This document shows, in pieces, positions 1 to 6,811 of a DNA stretch of 11,711 nucleotides (position 1 is its first letter; each line of letters opens with the position of its first letter). The notes beneath the pieces are model-generated. The model searched no databases and was not told the origin of the DNA. It saw only the letters and a program-made list of their open reading frames with translations. This DNA comes from GCA-2717185 sp047517345. GTDB lineage: Bacteria > Pseudomonadota > Alphaproteobacteria > UBA8366 > GCA-2717185. The position numbers and the translations under genes were made by a program. The DNA lies in the NCBI GenBank assembly GCA_047517345.1, contig JAKZTB010000192.1, positions 1 to 11,711 of the forward strand. Reading direction: 5' to 3'.

Positions 1-124
1 GTTCTACCCGTTCAACGCCTTCCGCTCATTGCTCGGCATCGCGGGCGACACCTCTGCTCCAACCTATGCCGAGCTTTACTCGGGAGAGTGGCGGCACCCT
101 ACATGTAGCGGTCATGGGCGTTAA
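1..124 (+). CDS. Possible C-terminal end of an unidentified gene, cut by the left window edge
   Basis: Reading from base 2, an open frame of 40 codons runs to a TAA at 122-124. Its composition is protein-like (FYPFNAFRSLLGIAG near the start, ELYSGEWRHP near the end), and it stops exactly where base composition falls from GC-rich to very AT-rich, as expected at the end of a gene. I recognise no domain or family. A 40-codon open frame in GC-rich DNA can arise by chance, so this is only a candidate; sequence to the left of the window would settle it. Confidence 0.25.
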   Translation, partial: FYPFNAFRSLLGIAGDTSAPTYAELYSGEWRHPTCSGHGR

Positions 125-667
125 CCGGATAGGCAAGCAAATATCAAATAAGATATAAATAAAATTACATCATTATTACTGAATTATTTTTATCGCTTTA
201 AACACATGTTCGTACTGTCGGCATTTCTCAGATTGCCTTTAAATACACGGCGATCATCCCTCGATTCGCAACGCCGCCGCAATGGCTTCCTCTCCTTAGC
301 TGTCCGACAACCTGATGTTGGAGAGTTGGCTGTGCTTGGAAGGCAATATTCCCATAATTCACGTCATCCAAACGCACTTCTTCCGTCACTTTCACCTTGC
401 CGCCGATTGTCTCGGCTACGCCGGACCGGGTCTTCGCCGCAGGTCGGGTGCCACGTGTGGCGCCATTCGTGACACCTCATTGGCGGGACATTCTCCAGTT
501 TGCCGTTGCGCGGACCGGTTGAGGCGGCCGCCGCTAAACGTTAGTGGAGCCGGAAACCAGGCGACGGCGCGCTCTAAGGCCTAAATTGGCCCCGGATCGG
601 CACGGAGTCGCGGCCGGTTCCCCTCTCAAGGCGGTAGCGGACCCAAGGGACGCGGTAAGAACCTCCC
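125..667. other. Gene-poor region of about 540 bases with an AT-rich tract
   Basis: No convincing gene lies here. Bases 141-200 contain only 9 G or C out of 60, in sharp contrast with the GC-rich surroundings. The rest (about 206-667) is moderately GC-rich but has no long frame with coding character. Both rightward open frames (206-472 and 315-584) are rich in Arg, Ser and Cys and look like noise. The best protein-like frame is leftward, 476 down to a TGA at 228-230: 82 codons with no ATG start, including KVKVTEEVRLDDVNYGNIAF. It could be a gene remnant or a small gene with a GTG start. Short inverted repeats occur, such as GGCC-N6-GGCC near 577-590, but none is followed by a T-run, so I call no terminator. 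Confidence 0.6.
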
Positions 668-1537
668 TCAATCGTCTCCGTCGCGCTGATGGGTTAGTTG
701 CGCCACAGGTTCGAAGGATTCGTAGACCGGGCGGTAGCTCTTCTCGTCGAGGAACTGCTTGAGACCCTCGTGGTAGGAGCTCTGCATGTTGAACCGGGCG
801 TCGTGGAAACGGATCGCCATGTTCTTTTCCATCAGGTAGTCGAACGCCTGGCCGTGATCCATCGTGCGGACCTGGCGGACCGCCTGTTTGGTCGCGCGCA
901 GAACGGCCGGGCTTTTCTTCATCAGCACGTCGGCCAGCTTCTCGACCTCGGCTTCCAAGTCTGCATGCGGCACGACCTTGTCGACCAGGCCGATGCGTTC
1001 GGCTTCGTGCCCGTCGAATGCCTCGCCGGTGCAGGAATAGTACAGCGCGCGGCGCGGCAGACAGGCGTCGGCGACCAGCTTGGCGACCAGCGCCCCCGGC
1101 AGGATGCCCCAGTTCACCTCGCTCAGCGAGAAGGTCGCGTTGTCCGCGGTAATCGCGAAATCCGTCGACAGCAGCTGCATGAAAGCGCCGCCGACGCAAT
1201 AACCCTCGATCATCGCGATGGTCGGCTTGTCGTAGTTCCACAGCCGCTCGAAGCGCCAGCGGTTCGCCGCCGCCTGCGCCTTCTTGCTCTCGGCTGGCTT
1301 ATCCTCCAGCTCGCGGAAAAACTTCTTGAGGTCCTGACCGGCGCTGAAATTGCCACCCATGCCGGCGATCACCACCAGCTTGGTTTCCGGATCGGACTCG
1401 AGCGTCTCCAGCGCCTCGTCCATCTCGTAATGGAGCTGCGGGCTCATGGCGTTCTTCTTTTCAGGCCGGTTCAAATAGAGCCAGGAAATGCCGTCATGCT
1501 GTTTGACGATCACCTTCTCGAACTTGCTGAAATCCAT
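668..1537 (-). CDS. Enoyl-CoA hydratase/isomerase family protein, hydroxycinnamoyl-CoA hydratase/lyase-like
   Basis: A 289-residue crotonase-fold protein. Family members hydrate an enoyl-CoA double bond; the closest relatives I recognise, hydroxycinnamoyl-CoA (feruloyl-CoA) hydratase/lyases, then split the product to an aldehyde and acetyl-CoA. Visible marks are LNRPEKKNAMS (22-32), the oxyanion-hole segment GGNFSAGQDL (61-70), CVGGAF (114-119), FSLSEVNWGI (136-145) and the C-terminal GLKQFLDEKSYRP (258-270), which is typical of the hydratase/lyase group. Glu140 matches catalytic Glu143 of the Pseudomonas fluorescens enzyme. By recalled alignment, its Tyr75, Ser123 and Tyr239 are Phe73, Met120 and Met236 here, so lyase activity is uncertain. 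The ATG at 1537 is preferred to the upstream extension to 1597 because GAAGGAG lies 7 bases before it and the family N-terminus begins there. The gene is divergent from the acyl-CoA dehydrogenase operon. Family call is secure; substrate is unknown. Confidence 0.88.
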   Translation of the reverse strand: MDFSKFEKVIVKQHDGISWLYLNRPEKKNAMSPQLHYEMDEALETLESDPETKLVVIAGMGGNFSAGQDLKKFFRELEDKPAESKKAQAAANRWRFERLWNYDKPTIAMIEGYCVGGAFMQLLSTDFAITADNATFSLSEVNWGILPGALVAKLVADACLPRRALYYSCTGEAFDGHEAERIGLVDKVVPHADLEAEVEKLADVLMKKSPAVLRATKQAVRQVRTMDHGQAFDYLMEKNMAIRFHDARFNMQSSYHEGLKQFLDEKSYRPVYESFEPVAQLTHQRDGDD

Positions 1538-1544
1538 CGGGCCG

Positions 1545-1551
1545 CTCCTTC
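1545..1551 (-). promoter_or_regulatory. Ribosome binding site of the hydratase gene
   Basis: GAAGGAG on the minus strand, 7 bases upstream of the ATG at 1537. It is a near-ideal Shine-Dalgarno sequence and decides the start of the hydratase against the longer reading frame that begins at 1597. Confidence 0.75.
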
Positions 1552-1571
1552 TCGATTGCTGGTCTTCCGCA

Positions 1572-1599
1572 TTGTGGCGTGTCGCGCTCAAGGCCACAA
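1572..1599. promoter_or_regulatory. Perfect 7-bp inverted repeat, candidate operator
   Basis: TTGTGGC (1572-1578) and GCCACAA (1593-1599) are perfect inverted repeats separated by 14 bases. They lie in the divergent region between the hydratase and the acyl-CoA dehydrogenase operon, immediately upstream of the candidate -35 element at 1601. The placement would suit a dimeric regulator acting on both transcripts. No regulator gene lies nearby in the window, so the protein that might bind is unknown, and a chance repeat is possible. Confidence 0.35.
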
Positions 1600-1600
1600 C

Positions 1601-1630
1601 TTCACCTATCCGGGCGCCGGTGCGTATGAT
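1601..1630 (+). promoter_or_regulatory. Candidate sigma-70 type promoter of the acyl-CoA operon
   Basis: TTCACC (1601-1606, 4 of 6 matches to the -35 consensus) and TATGAT (1625-1630, 5 of 6 matches to the -10 consensus) are separated by 18 bases. Transcription would start near 1637, leaving a leader of about 29 bases before the ATG at 1666. This is the best promoter-like pair seen in the 128-base divergent region. It rests on consensus matching only. Confidence 0.35.
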
Positions 1631-1665
1631 TAGGGTAGCGGCCCCATCGAACGGACGATTGGCGT

Positions 1666-2823
1666 ATGAATTTCACATTGCCCGAAGAACTGCGCATGCT
1701 GCGCGAGACGCTGCGGCGCTTCATCGACGAAGAGATCATCCCGCACGAACGCGACTCCTATGACGGCCCCGAACTGAAGCCGGAATACCGGGAGAAATGG
1801 GAAGCCCGGGCGCGCGCGCTGGGCATCTGGCAGATCGACGTGCCGGAGAAATACGGCGGCATGGGGCTGGGACTGCTGGCGAGGGTCGTGGTCTGGGAGG
1901 AGACCGGCCGCACCATCGCGTTCCCGCGCCGCAAGGCCTGGATCTTCGGCCACGACGTCAGCCCGATCCTGCTGCAGTTCCTGCGCGACGACCAGAAGGA
2001 GAAATACCTCTGGCCGATCCTGCGCGGCGAGAAACAGACCGCGATCGCGCAGACCGAACCGGACGCCGGCGGCGATGCGGCGGCGATCCGTACGACGGCG
2101 GTGCGCGACGGCGATCACTACGTGATCAACGGGATCAAGCGTTTCATCACGAACGGCGACAGCGCCGACTTCTTCAAGGTCACCTGCGTCACGGATAAGG
2201 AAAAAGGCGCGCGCGGCAGCATCTCCTGCATCCTGGTAGACGCGGACACGCCGGGCGTCGAAATCCTGCGGCAGCAGGAAACCGTGATGGACGACCGGCC
2301 GTGCGAGATCGGATTCACCGACGTGCGGGTGCCGGTCGAGAACATCATCGGCGCGGAAGGCGACGGCTTCAAGATCGCGCAGACCTGGATCACCTTCGGA
2401 CGTATCCGGCACGGCGCGCTCGGCATCGGCGTGATGGAGCGTTGCCTGGAACTTGCCGCCGGCTATGCAAAGCAACGGGTCACCTTCGGCAAGCCGCTCG
2501 CCGAACGGCAGGCAATCCAGTGGCCGCTGGTCGACATCTACGCCGATATCCAGATGATGCGGCCGCTGGTCTACAAGACCGCCGCCCGCTACGACGCCGG
2601 CGAGGACATCCGTTACGATTCCTACCTCTGCAAATATCTCGGCGACCGCAAGGGCTACGAGGCGGCCGACCGCTGCCTGCAGATCTTCGGCGGTGTGGGA
2701 CTGACGACCGATTTGCCCGTCGAGAAGCTGTGGCGCGACATGCGCTCGATGATGATCACCGAAGGTCCCGAGGAAGTCCTGAAGATGGCCCTCGCCCGCC
2801 ACGTTCTGAACGAATACGGCTGA
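1666..2823 (+). CDS. Acyl-CoA dehydrogenase
   Basis: A 385-residue cytosolic flavoprotein that introduces an alpha,beta double bond into an acyl-CoA and passes electrons to electron-transfer flavoprotein; the length is normal for the family. The N-terminal helical domain includes EKYGGMGLG (61-69). The flavin-contacting segment is AIAQTEPDAGGD (126-137), with Gly136 where many members have Ser, followed by INGIKRFITNG (154-164). The C-terminal helical domain has QRVTFGKPL (270-278), QIFGGVG (339-345) and ITEGPEEV (364-371); Glu366 aligns with catalytic Glu376 of medium-chain acyl-CoA dehydrogenase. The start is the first ATG and fits the family N-terminus, but the Shine-Dalgarno sequence is weak. 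It is first of three co-directional genes, with the CoA-transferase starting 13 bases after its stop. The substrate cannot be predicted. Confidence 0.93.
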   Translation: MNFTLPEELRMLRETLRRFIDEEIIPHERDSYDGPELKPEYREKWEARARALGIWQIDVPEKYGGMGLGLLARVVVWEETGRTIAFPRRKAWIFGHDVSPILLQFLRDDQKEKYLWPILRGEKQTAIAQTEPDAGGDAAAIRTTAVRDGDHYVINGIKRFITNGDSADFFKVTCVTDKEKGARGSISCILVDADTPGVEILRQQETVMDDRPCEIGFTDVRVPVENIIGAEGDGFKIAQTWITFGRIRHGALGIGVMERCLELAAGYAKQRVTFGKPLAERQAIQWPLVDIYADIQMMRPLVYKTAARYDAGEDIRYDSYLCKYLGDRKGYEAADRCLQIFGGVGLTTDLPVEKLWRDMRSMMITEGPEEVLKMALARHVLNEYG

Positions 2824-2836
2824 TCGGAGACACTCC

Positions 2837-4027
2837 ATGGCGAGCCTGCTCGACGGCATCAAGATCATCGAATCCAGCACCATGATCACGGGCTCCCTCG
2901 CGGGATCGCTGCTCGGCGATCTGGGCGCCTCGATCGTCAAAGTGGAGAACCCGAACGGCGGCGATCCGTTCCGCGTCTTCCGTGGCGACGATTACAGCCC
3001 GCATTTCCGCGCCTACAACCGGAATAAGGAGAGCCTGGCGCTCGACCTGAGGTCGGCGCAGGGGCGCGGCATCTATCTCAAGCTCGCGGCCGATGCCGAC
3101 GTGCTGATCGAAAATTTTCGGCCGGGCGTCATGGATCGGCTCAATCTAGGCATGGCGGTACTGCGCGAGGCCAACCCCCGCCTCATCGTCTGCTCGATCA
3201 CCGGATTCGGCGAGGACGGACCGTACAAGGACCGGCCGGCCTACGACGCCGTCGCGCAGGGTATCAGCGGCATTTCCAGCCTGTTCCTCGGCGAGGACGC
3301 ACAGCTCACTGGCCCGACCATCGCCGACAACATGACCGGCTATAACGCGTGCTACGGTGTGCTGGGGGCGCTTTTCGAGCGGGAGCGGACCGGCAAGGCG
3401 CGGCGTATCGAGGTCAACATGCTGGAATCCGCCATCGCCTTCATCCCCGACCCGTTCCTGAACGCGCAAATCCTGGACGTCGAGCCAGGCCCGTTGATGC
3501 GGGTGACCGCGTCGCAATCCTATGCGGTGCGCTGTGCCGACGGGAAGATGCTGTCGATCCACATGTCCTCGCAGGAAAAATTCTGGCGGGCCATGCAGAA
3601 GGCCTTCGAGCGCCCCGACCTGGGCGCCAACCCGCGCTTCGACGACCGCACCAAGCGGATCGACAACTATCTGTTGCTGGCGGCGGAGTTCCAAAAGACG
3701 GCGGCGGCGAAGCCGCAGGACTACTGGACCGCACGGCTTGAGGAATTCGATGTGCCGTTCGCACCGGTGAACAGCTTGCCGGAAGTCTATGACGATCCGC
3801 AGGTCCGCCATCTCGATACCTTCGCGGAAATCACCCATCCCGAACGCGGAAGCTATACCGGCATCCGCCGGCCGGTATTCTTCGACGGGTCGCGCGACGA
3901 CCAGCCGCTTGGCCCGCCGCCGGATTTTAACGAACACGGCGAAAAGATATTGCGTGCGCTCGGCTTGACCGACCCGGAAATCGACACCTGGAACGACCAT
4001 AACCGCAAGCTCGCGGGCGGATCATAA
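2837..4027 (+). CDS. Family III CoA-transferase (CaiB/BaiF family)
   Basis: A 396-residue family III CoA-transferase. These dimeric cytosolic enzymes move CoA from a donor acyl-CoA to a free carboxylic acid through an aspartyl-CoA intermediate. The N-terminal part has LLGDLGASIVKVENPNGGDPFR (within 25-46), the usual LADLGA-type segment and CoA-binding region. ENFRPGVMDRLNLG (92-105) and GFGEDGPYKDRPAYD (123-137) are family hallmarks. Asp164 in GPTIADNMTG matches the nucleophilic Asp169 of formyl-CoA transferase. Length is typical. GGAGA lies just upstream of the ATG. The gene sits between the acyl-CoA dehydrogenase and a citrate synthase-like gene in a tight operon, so it probably loads the pathway substrate with CoA. 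Donor and acceptor are unknown; racemases of the same fold lack this context. Confidence 0.92.
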   Translation: MASLLDGIKIIESSTMITGSLAGSLLGDLGASIVKVENPNGGDPFRVFRGDDYSPHFRAYNRNKESLALDLRSAQGRGIYLKLAADADVLIENFRPGVMDRLNLGMAVLREANPRLIVCSITGFGEDGPYKDRPAYDAVAQGISGISSLFLGEDAQLTGPTIADNMTGYNACYGVLGALFERERTGKARRIEVNMLESAIAFIPDPFLNAQILDVEPGPLMRVTASQSYAVRCADGKMLSIHMSSQEKFWRAMQKAFERPDLGANPRFDDRTKRIDNYLLLAAEFQKTAAAKPQDYWTARLEEFDVPFAPVNSLPEVYDDPQVRHLDTFAEITHPERGSYTGIRRPVFFDGSRDDQPLGPPPDFNEHGEKILRALGLTDPEIDTWNDHNRKLAGGS

Positions 4028-4032
4028 GCGAA

Positions 4033-4037
4033 AGGAA
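4033..4037 (+). promoter_or_regulatory. Ribosome binding site deciding the start at 4043
   Basis: AGGAA at 4033-4037 lies 5 bases before the ATG at 4043 but only 2 bases before an in-frame GTG at 4040. The spacing favours the ATG, giving a 257-residue product. Confidence 0.55.
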
Positions 4038-4042
4038 ACGTG

Positions 4043-4816
4043 ATGGCACAAGACAAATTGTCGCCGACGACCCGCATCGGCACGCCGACCTCGGATACGG
4101 AGCGCTTGCGTATCCGCGGCCGCAACGTCCTCGAAGAGATCGTCGGTGTGATGAGTTTCGCGGAAGCGTTCTATTTCATCGTCACGGGCCGGCAACCAAC
4201 CGCCATGCAGCTAAAGGTGTTCGACGCGTCTCTCGTCATCCTGATGGACCACGGCTTGACGCCGACGGCCTTGGTGGCGCGGCTGGTCGGCGACTCGCTG
4301 GCCGCTAATCCGCAGGCCGGCATCGCCGCGGGCATCCTGATGGTCGGCGACAAGTTCGTCGGTTCTATCGCCGGCGCCGGCGCGATCCTCGAAGACGGCA
4401 TGGGTTTCGACGGCGACAAGCGCGACTGGGCGGCGGGCGTCGTGGCCAAGGCCAAGGCGGAGAAGCGCTACCTGCCCGGTTTCGGGCATCCCTACTACCA
4501 CCCGACCGACCCGCGCTCCGACCGCCTGTTCGCGATCGCCGAACAGGCCGGGATCGAAGGCAACTACATCGCCCTGCTCAACCTGCTCGGCGAGGAACTC
4601 GACAAGGCGTCAGGCCGCCACTTCACGATCAACGCGACGGCCGGGCTCGGCGCGCTGCTCTGCGAGATCGACTTCCCGGTCGCCGCCATGCGCGGCGCCG
4701 CGACGGTTAGCCGCGCGGCCGGTTTAGTCGCCCATGTCATGGAGGAAGCGGAAGAGCCGATCACCCCGGCGCTAATGGATTTTGCCGGTAAGGTCGACTA
4801 CGCGGATCCGGAATAG
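4043..4816 (+). CDS. Citrate synthase/citryl-CoA lyase-like protein with altered active site
   Basis: A 257-residue protein (numbered here from the GTG codon one residue earlier) of the short citrate synthase-fold group often annotated as citryl-CoA lyase. Full citrate synthases have over 370 residues. Family marks are the MDHGLTPTALVAR segment (69-81), GFGHPYYHPTDPR (147-159), FTINATAGLGALL (195-207) and SRAAGLVAHVMEE (224-236). Relatives cleave or form a beta-hydroxyacyl-CoA such as citryl-CoA. By eye, His150 keeps the position of pig citrate synthase His320 and His71 that of His238. The HHGG-type segment carrying the His274 equivalent reads KFVG (105-108), and the NVD aspartate (Asp375 equivalent) is Thr200. 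So the family call is good, but standard activity is doubtful. The gene begins 15 bases after the CoA-transferase stop and ends 3 bases from the convergent GFA gene. Confidence 0.82.
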   Translation: MAQDKLSPTTRIGTPTSDTERLRIRGRNVLEEIVGVMSFAEAFYFIVTGRQPTAMQLKVFDASLVILMDHGLTPTALVARLVGDSLAANPQAGIAAGILMVGDKFVGSIAGAGAILEDGMGFDGDKRDWAAGVVAKAKAEKRYLPGFGHPYYHPTDPRSDRLFAIAEQAGIEGNYIALLNLLGEELDKASGRHFTINATAGLGALLCEIDFPVAAMRGAATVSRAAGLVAHVMEEAEEPITPALMDFAGKVDYADPE

Positions 4817-4819
4817 GAC

Positions 4820-5236
4820 CTACCTTCCCGGCATCCCGTCGTCCTTGGGCAGGTCGGGATGCATCAGGTCCCAAGGCTGCGCGCTGGCGACGAAGATGTC
4901 GCGGCTCGGCTCGTAACGGCTTGGGTCGTCCAGGCTGCCTGCATAGAGGATGCGGTTGTCCGATCGGGCACCGTTGACGATGAAAACCGGCGCGCCGCAG
5001 GACGGGCAGAAGGCGCGGTGCATGGCGTTACCGCTGTCGGCGGTCACCTCGTACCAGCGAGGTTCGCCGCTCTTCAGGGTGAAGTTCTCGCCCTTGAACA
5101 GCATCGCCGGGAAATAGGCGCTGCCCGTCGCACGCTGGCAGTCACGGCAATGACAGTTGCCCATATAGAGCGGCTCGCCGGTACAGCTGTAGCGAATTTC
5201 GCCGCAGGCGCAGCCGCCGGTGTAGGTCTCGGTCAT
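4820..5236 (-). CDS. GFA family (glutathione-dependent formaldehyde-activating enzyme-like) zinc protein
   Basis: A 138-residue protein of the GFA/CENP-V type fold. Zinc-binding cysteines lie in the usual order: Cys9 and Cys11 (GGCACGEIRY), Cys28, Cys30 and Cys33 (NCHCRDCQRATGSAYF), then Cys77 and Cys80 (FCPSCGAPVF). The founding member was proposed to speed S-hydroxymethylglutathione formation, but most members of this broad family have no known activity, so a formaldehyde role should not be assumed. It is the last gene of the leftward operon: its ATG overlaps the stop of the acyl-CoA synthetase by 4 bases (ATGA), and GGGAGAG lies 6 bases upstream of the ATG, inside that gene. This implies translational coupling. 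Its stop lies 3 bases from the end of the convergent citrate synthase-like gene. Confidence 0.88.
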   Translation of the reverse strand: MTETYTGGCACGEIRYSCTGEPLYMGNCHCRDCQRATGSAYFPAMLFKGENFTLKSGEPRWYEVTADSGNAMHRAFCPSCGAPVFIVNGARSDNRILYAGSLDDPSRYEPSRDIFVASAQPWDLMHPDLPKDDGMPGR

Positions 5237-6780
5237 GAAAGCTCTCCCGGTTGGTCGGCGATATCCTGTTTCGTCCGCTCGCGCAGTTCAGCCTTCAACA
5301 CCTTGCCGTTCGCGTTGCGCGGCAGAGCATCCAAGAAGACTACATATTTCGGCTTCTTGTAACTGGCGATACGCTCACGGCAATGGGCGATAAGGTCATC
5401 CGCCGTCGCAGCGGCATCCGGCTTCAACGCGACATAGGCGACGACGCATTCTCCGAATTCCGAATCCGGGCCTGCCACGACGGCAACCTCGCGCACCGCC
5501 GGCGCAGCCTCAAGGGCCTGCTCGACTTCGCGGGAATAAATGTTCAAGCCGCCGGACAGGATCATGTCCTTCACCCGGTCCACCAGATAGAGGTAGCCGT
5601 CCTCGTCGAAGCGGCCCAGATCGCCGGTACGGAACCAGCCGTCCCTATAGGCATCGCGGTTGGCCTCGGGCCGGTTGAAATATTCGCGGGCGATCATGGC
5701 GCGGCCGGGCGCGCCGCTGCGCAATATGACTTCGCCGAACTCGCCGACCGGCACATCGGCGCCCGTCTCGTCGACCAGGCGAATTTCGACGCCGAGTATC
5801 GGCTGGCCGACGGAGCCGGGCTTACGTATTTGTTCTTCCGGCCCAATCGCGGCCGGGATGCCGCCTTCCGTCATGCCATAGAAAACCCAAAGCGCCACAT
5901 GCGGCAGAACCGACGCCAGCCGTGCCTTCAACGTTTCCGGAAAGGCTTCACCGGTCGCGGTGACGACGCGCAGGCTCTCGCACGCCGTGCCGGTCGCCTC
6001 GATCCGCTCCAGCAACAGCCGCGCCACCGTCGGAACCAGCGAGATCACGCTGATCCGATGCCGCTCGATCAAGCTGATGGCGTCGCCCGGGTCGAAACGC
6101 GGCATGACGATCACGGTAGCGCCCAGGCTGAAGCACGTCACCAGCCGCGCCATGCCGACCCGATGCGCGATCGGCGTCATGATCATGTAGATATCGTCAC
6201 CCCGCAAACTGGCAACAGTCGATGTGAGCAACTGCGCCGTGATTAAGTTCGCATGGGTGAGGATCGACCCCTTCGGGTTTCCGGTCGTCCCGGAGGTGTA
6301 TCCGATCATCGCGTCGTCCGGTTCCACGGGGAGCGCCGGCGGTGCGGTTTCGTCGCCTTGTTCGATCAACGATTTCAGGTCGAGCGCATGGCCGGCCGGC
6401 GCCGTCATGATGTGCATGATATCGCCGGGCAAGTCGGCACTTTGCACCGCGTCCATCTGTTCCGGCCCGTAGAGGACGGCGAAAGGCTTGCAATCGGAAA
6501 CGAGAAACGCCAGTTCGCGGCCAACAGTCCAGGTCGTTATGGGGATCGGCAAGGCGCCCGCCTTCCACAAGGCTGCTACGGCGACGACCAGTTCCACCGA
6601 ATTGCCAACATAAAGAATGACCCGGTCGCCCTGTTTCAGCCCCTTGGCCAACAGCGCATTCGCCATGCGGTTGCTCTGCCGGTCGAGGGTCCCGAACGAG
6701 AGAACCTGGTCGCCGTAGACGATCGCCACTTTGTCCGGCGACCGGCGCGCGTGTTGGCTCAACAGAAGTCCAACTTTCAT
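5233..6780 (-). CDS. AMP-forming acyl-CoA synthetase (ANL superfamily)
   Basis: A 515-residue adenylate-forming ligase: it activates a carboxylic acid with ATP to an acyl-AMP, then transfers it to CoA. Motifs in order are the phosphate loop YTSGTTGNPKG (161-171), YGMTEGG (301-307), GWFRTGDLG (381-389, Asp387 binding the ribose hydroxyls), the hinge DRVKDMILSGG (401-411) and NIYSREVEQALE (413-424), and the C-terminal catalytic Lys493 in PRNANGKVLK (487-496). Length is normal and both domains are complete. GGAAAGGG lies about 10 bases before the ATG at 6780. It is third in a leftward operon, 31 bases after the RidA-like gene and overlapping the GFA gene. Similar enzymes use fatty, cyclohexane or aromatic acids; the acid pocket cannot be read with confidence, so the substrate is open. 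Confidence 0.93.
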   Translation of the reverse strand: MKVGLLLSQHARRSPDKVAIVYGDQVLSFGTLDRQSNRMANALLAKGLKQGDRVILYVGNSVELVVAVAALWKAGALPIPITTWTVGRELAFLVSDCKPFAVLYGPEQMDAVQSADLPGDIMHIMTAPAGHALDLKSLIEQGDETAPPALPVEPDDAMIGYTSGTTGNPKGSILTHANLITAQLLTSTVASLRGDDIYMIMTPIAHRVGMARLVTCFSLGATVIVMPRFDPGDAISLIERHRISVISLVPTVARLLLERIEATGTACESLRVVTATGEAFPETLKARLASVLPHVALWVFYGMTEGGIPAAIGPEEQIRKPGSVGQPILGVEIRLVDETGADVPVGEFGEVILRSGAPGRAMIAREYFNRPEANRDAYRDGWFRTGDLGRFDEDGYLYLVDRVKDMILSGGLNIYSREVEQALEAAPAVREVAVVAGPDSEFGECVVAYVALKPDAAATADDLIAHCRERIASYKKPKYVVFLDALPRNANGKVLKAELRERTKQDIADQPGELS

Positions 6781-6811
6781 GTCCGTACTGCCCTTTCCGG
6801 TGGTGTCGGCG

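Noticed and set aside
206..584. Two overlapping rightward open frames in the gene-poor region (206-472 and 315-584)
   Set aside because: Both have low-complexity Arg/Ser/Cys-rich translations, no convincing ribosome binding site and no family resemblance.
577..590. GGCC-N6-GGCC hairpin as a terminator for the hydratase gene
   Set aside because: The stem has only four base pairs and no T-run follows on either strand.
1538..1597. Extension of the hydratase N-terminus by 20 residues to 1597
   Set aside because: The added residues match no family N-terminus, and GAAGGAG is correctly spaced from the ATG at 1537.
698..1633. Long rightward open frame (311 codons) opposite the hydratase
   Set aside because: It is the antisense shadow of a crotonase-family gene that has a good ribosome binding site and catalytic motifs.
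1630..2940. Long leftward open frame (436 codons) opposite the acyl-CoA dehydrogenase
   Set aside because: It is antisense to a clear gene with complete motifs, its translation matches no family and is rich in Arg, Asp, Val and His, as expected from the mirror of GC-rich codons.
3146..4000. Leftward open frame (284 codons) opposite the CoA-transferase
   Set aside because: It is antisense to a complete CaiB/BaiF gene and has no family marks.
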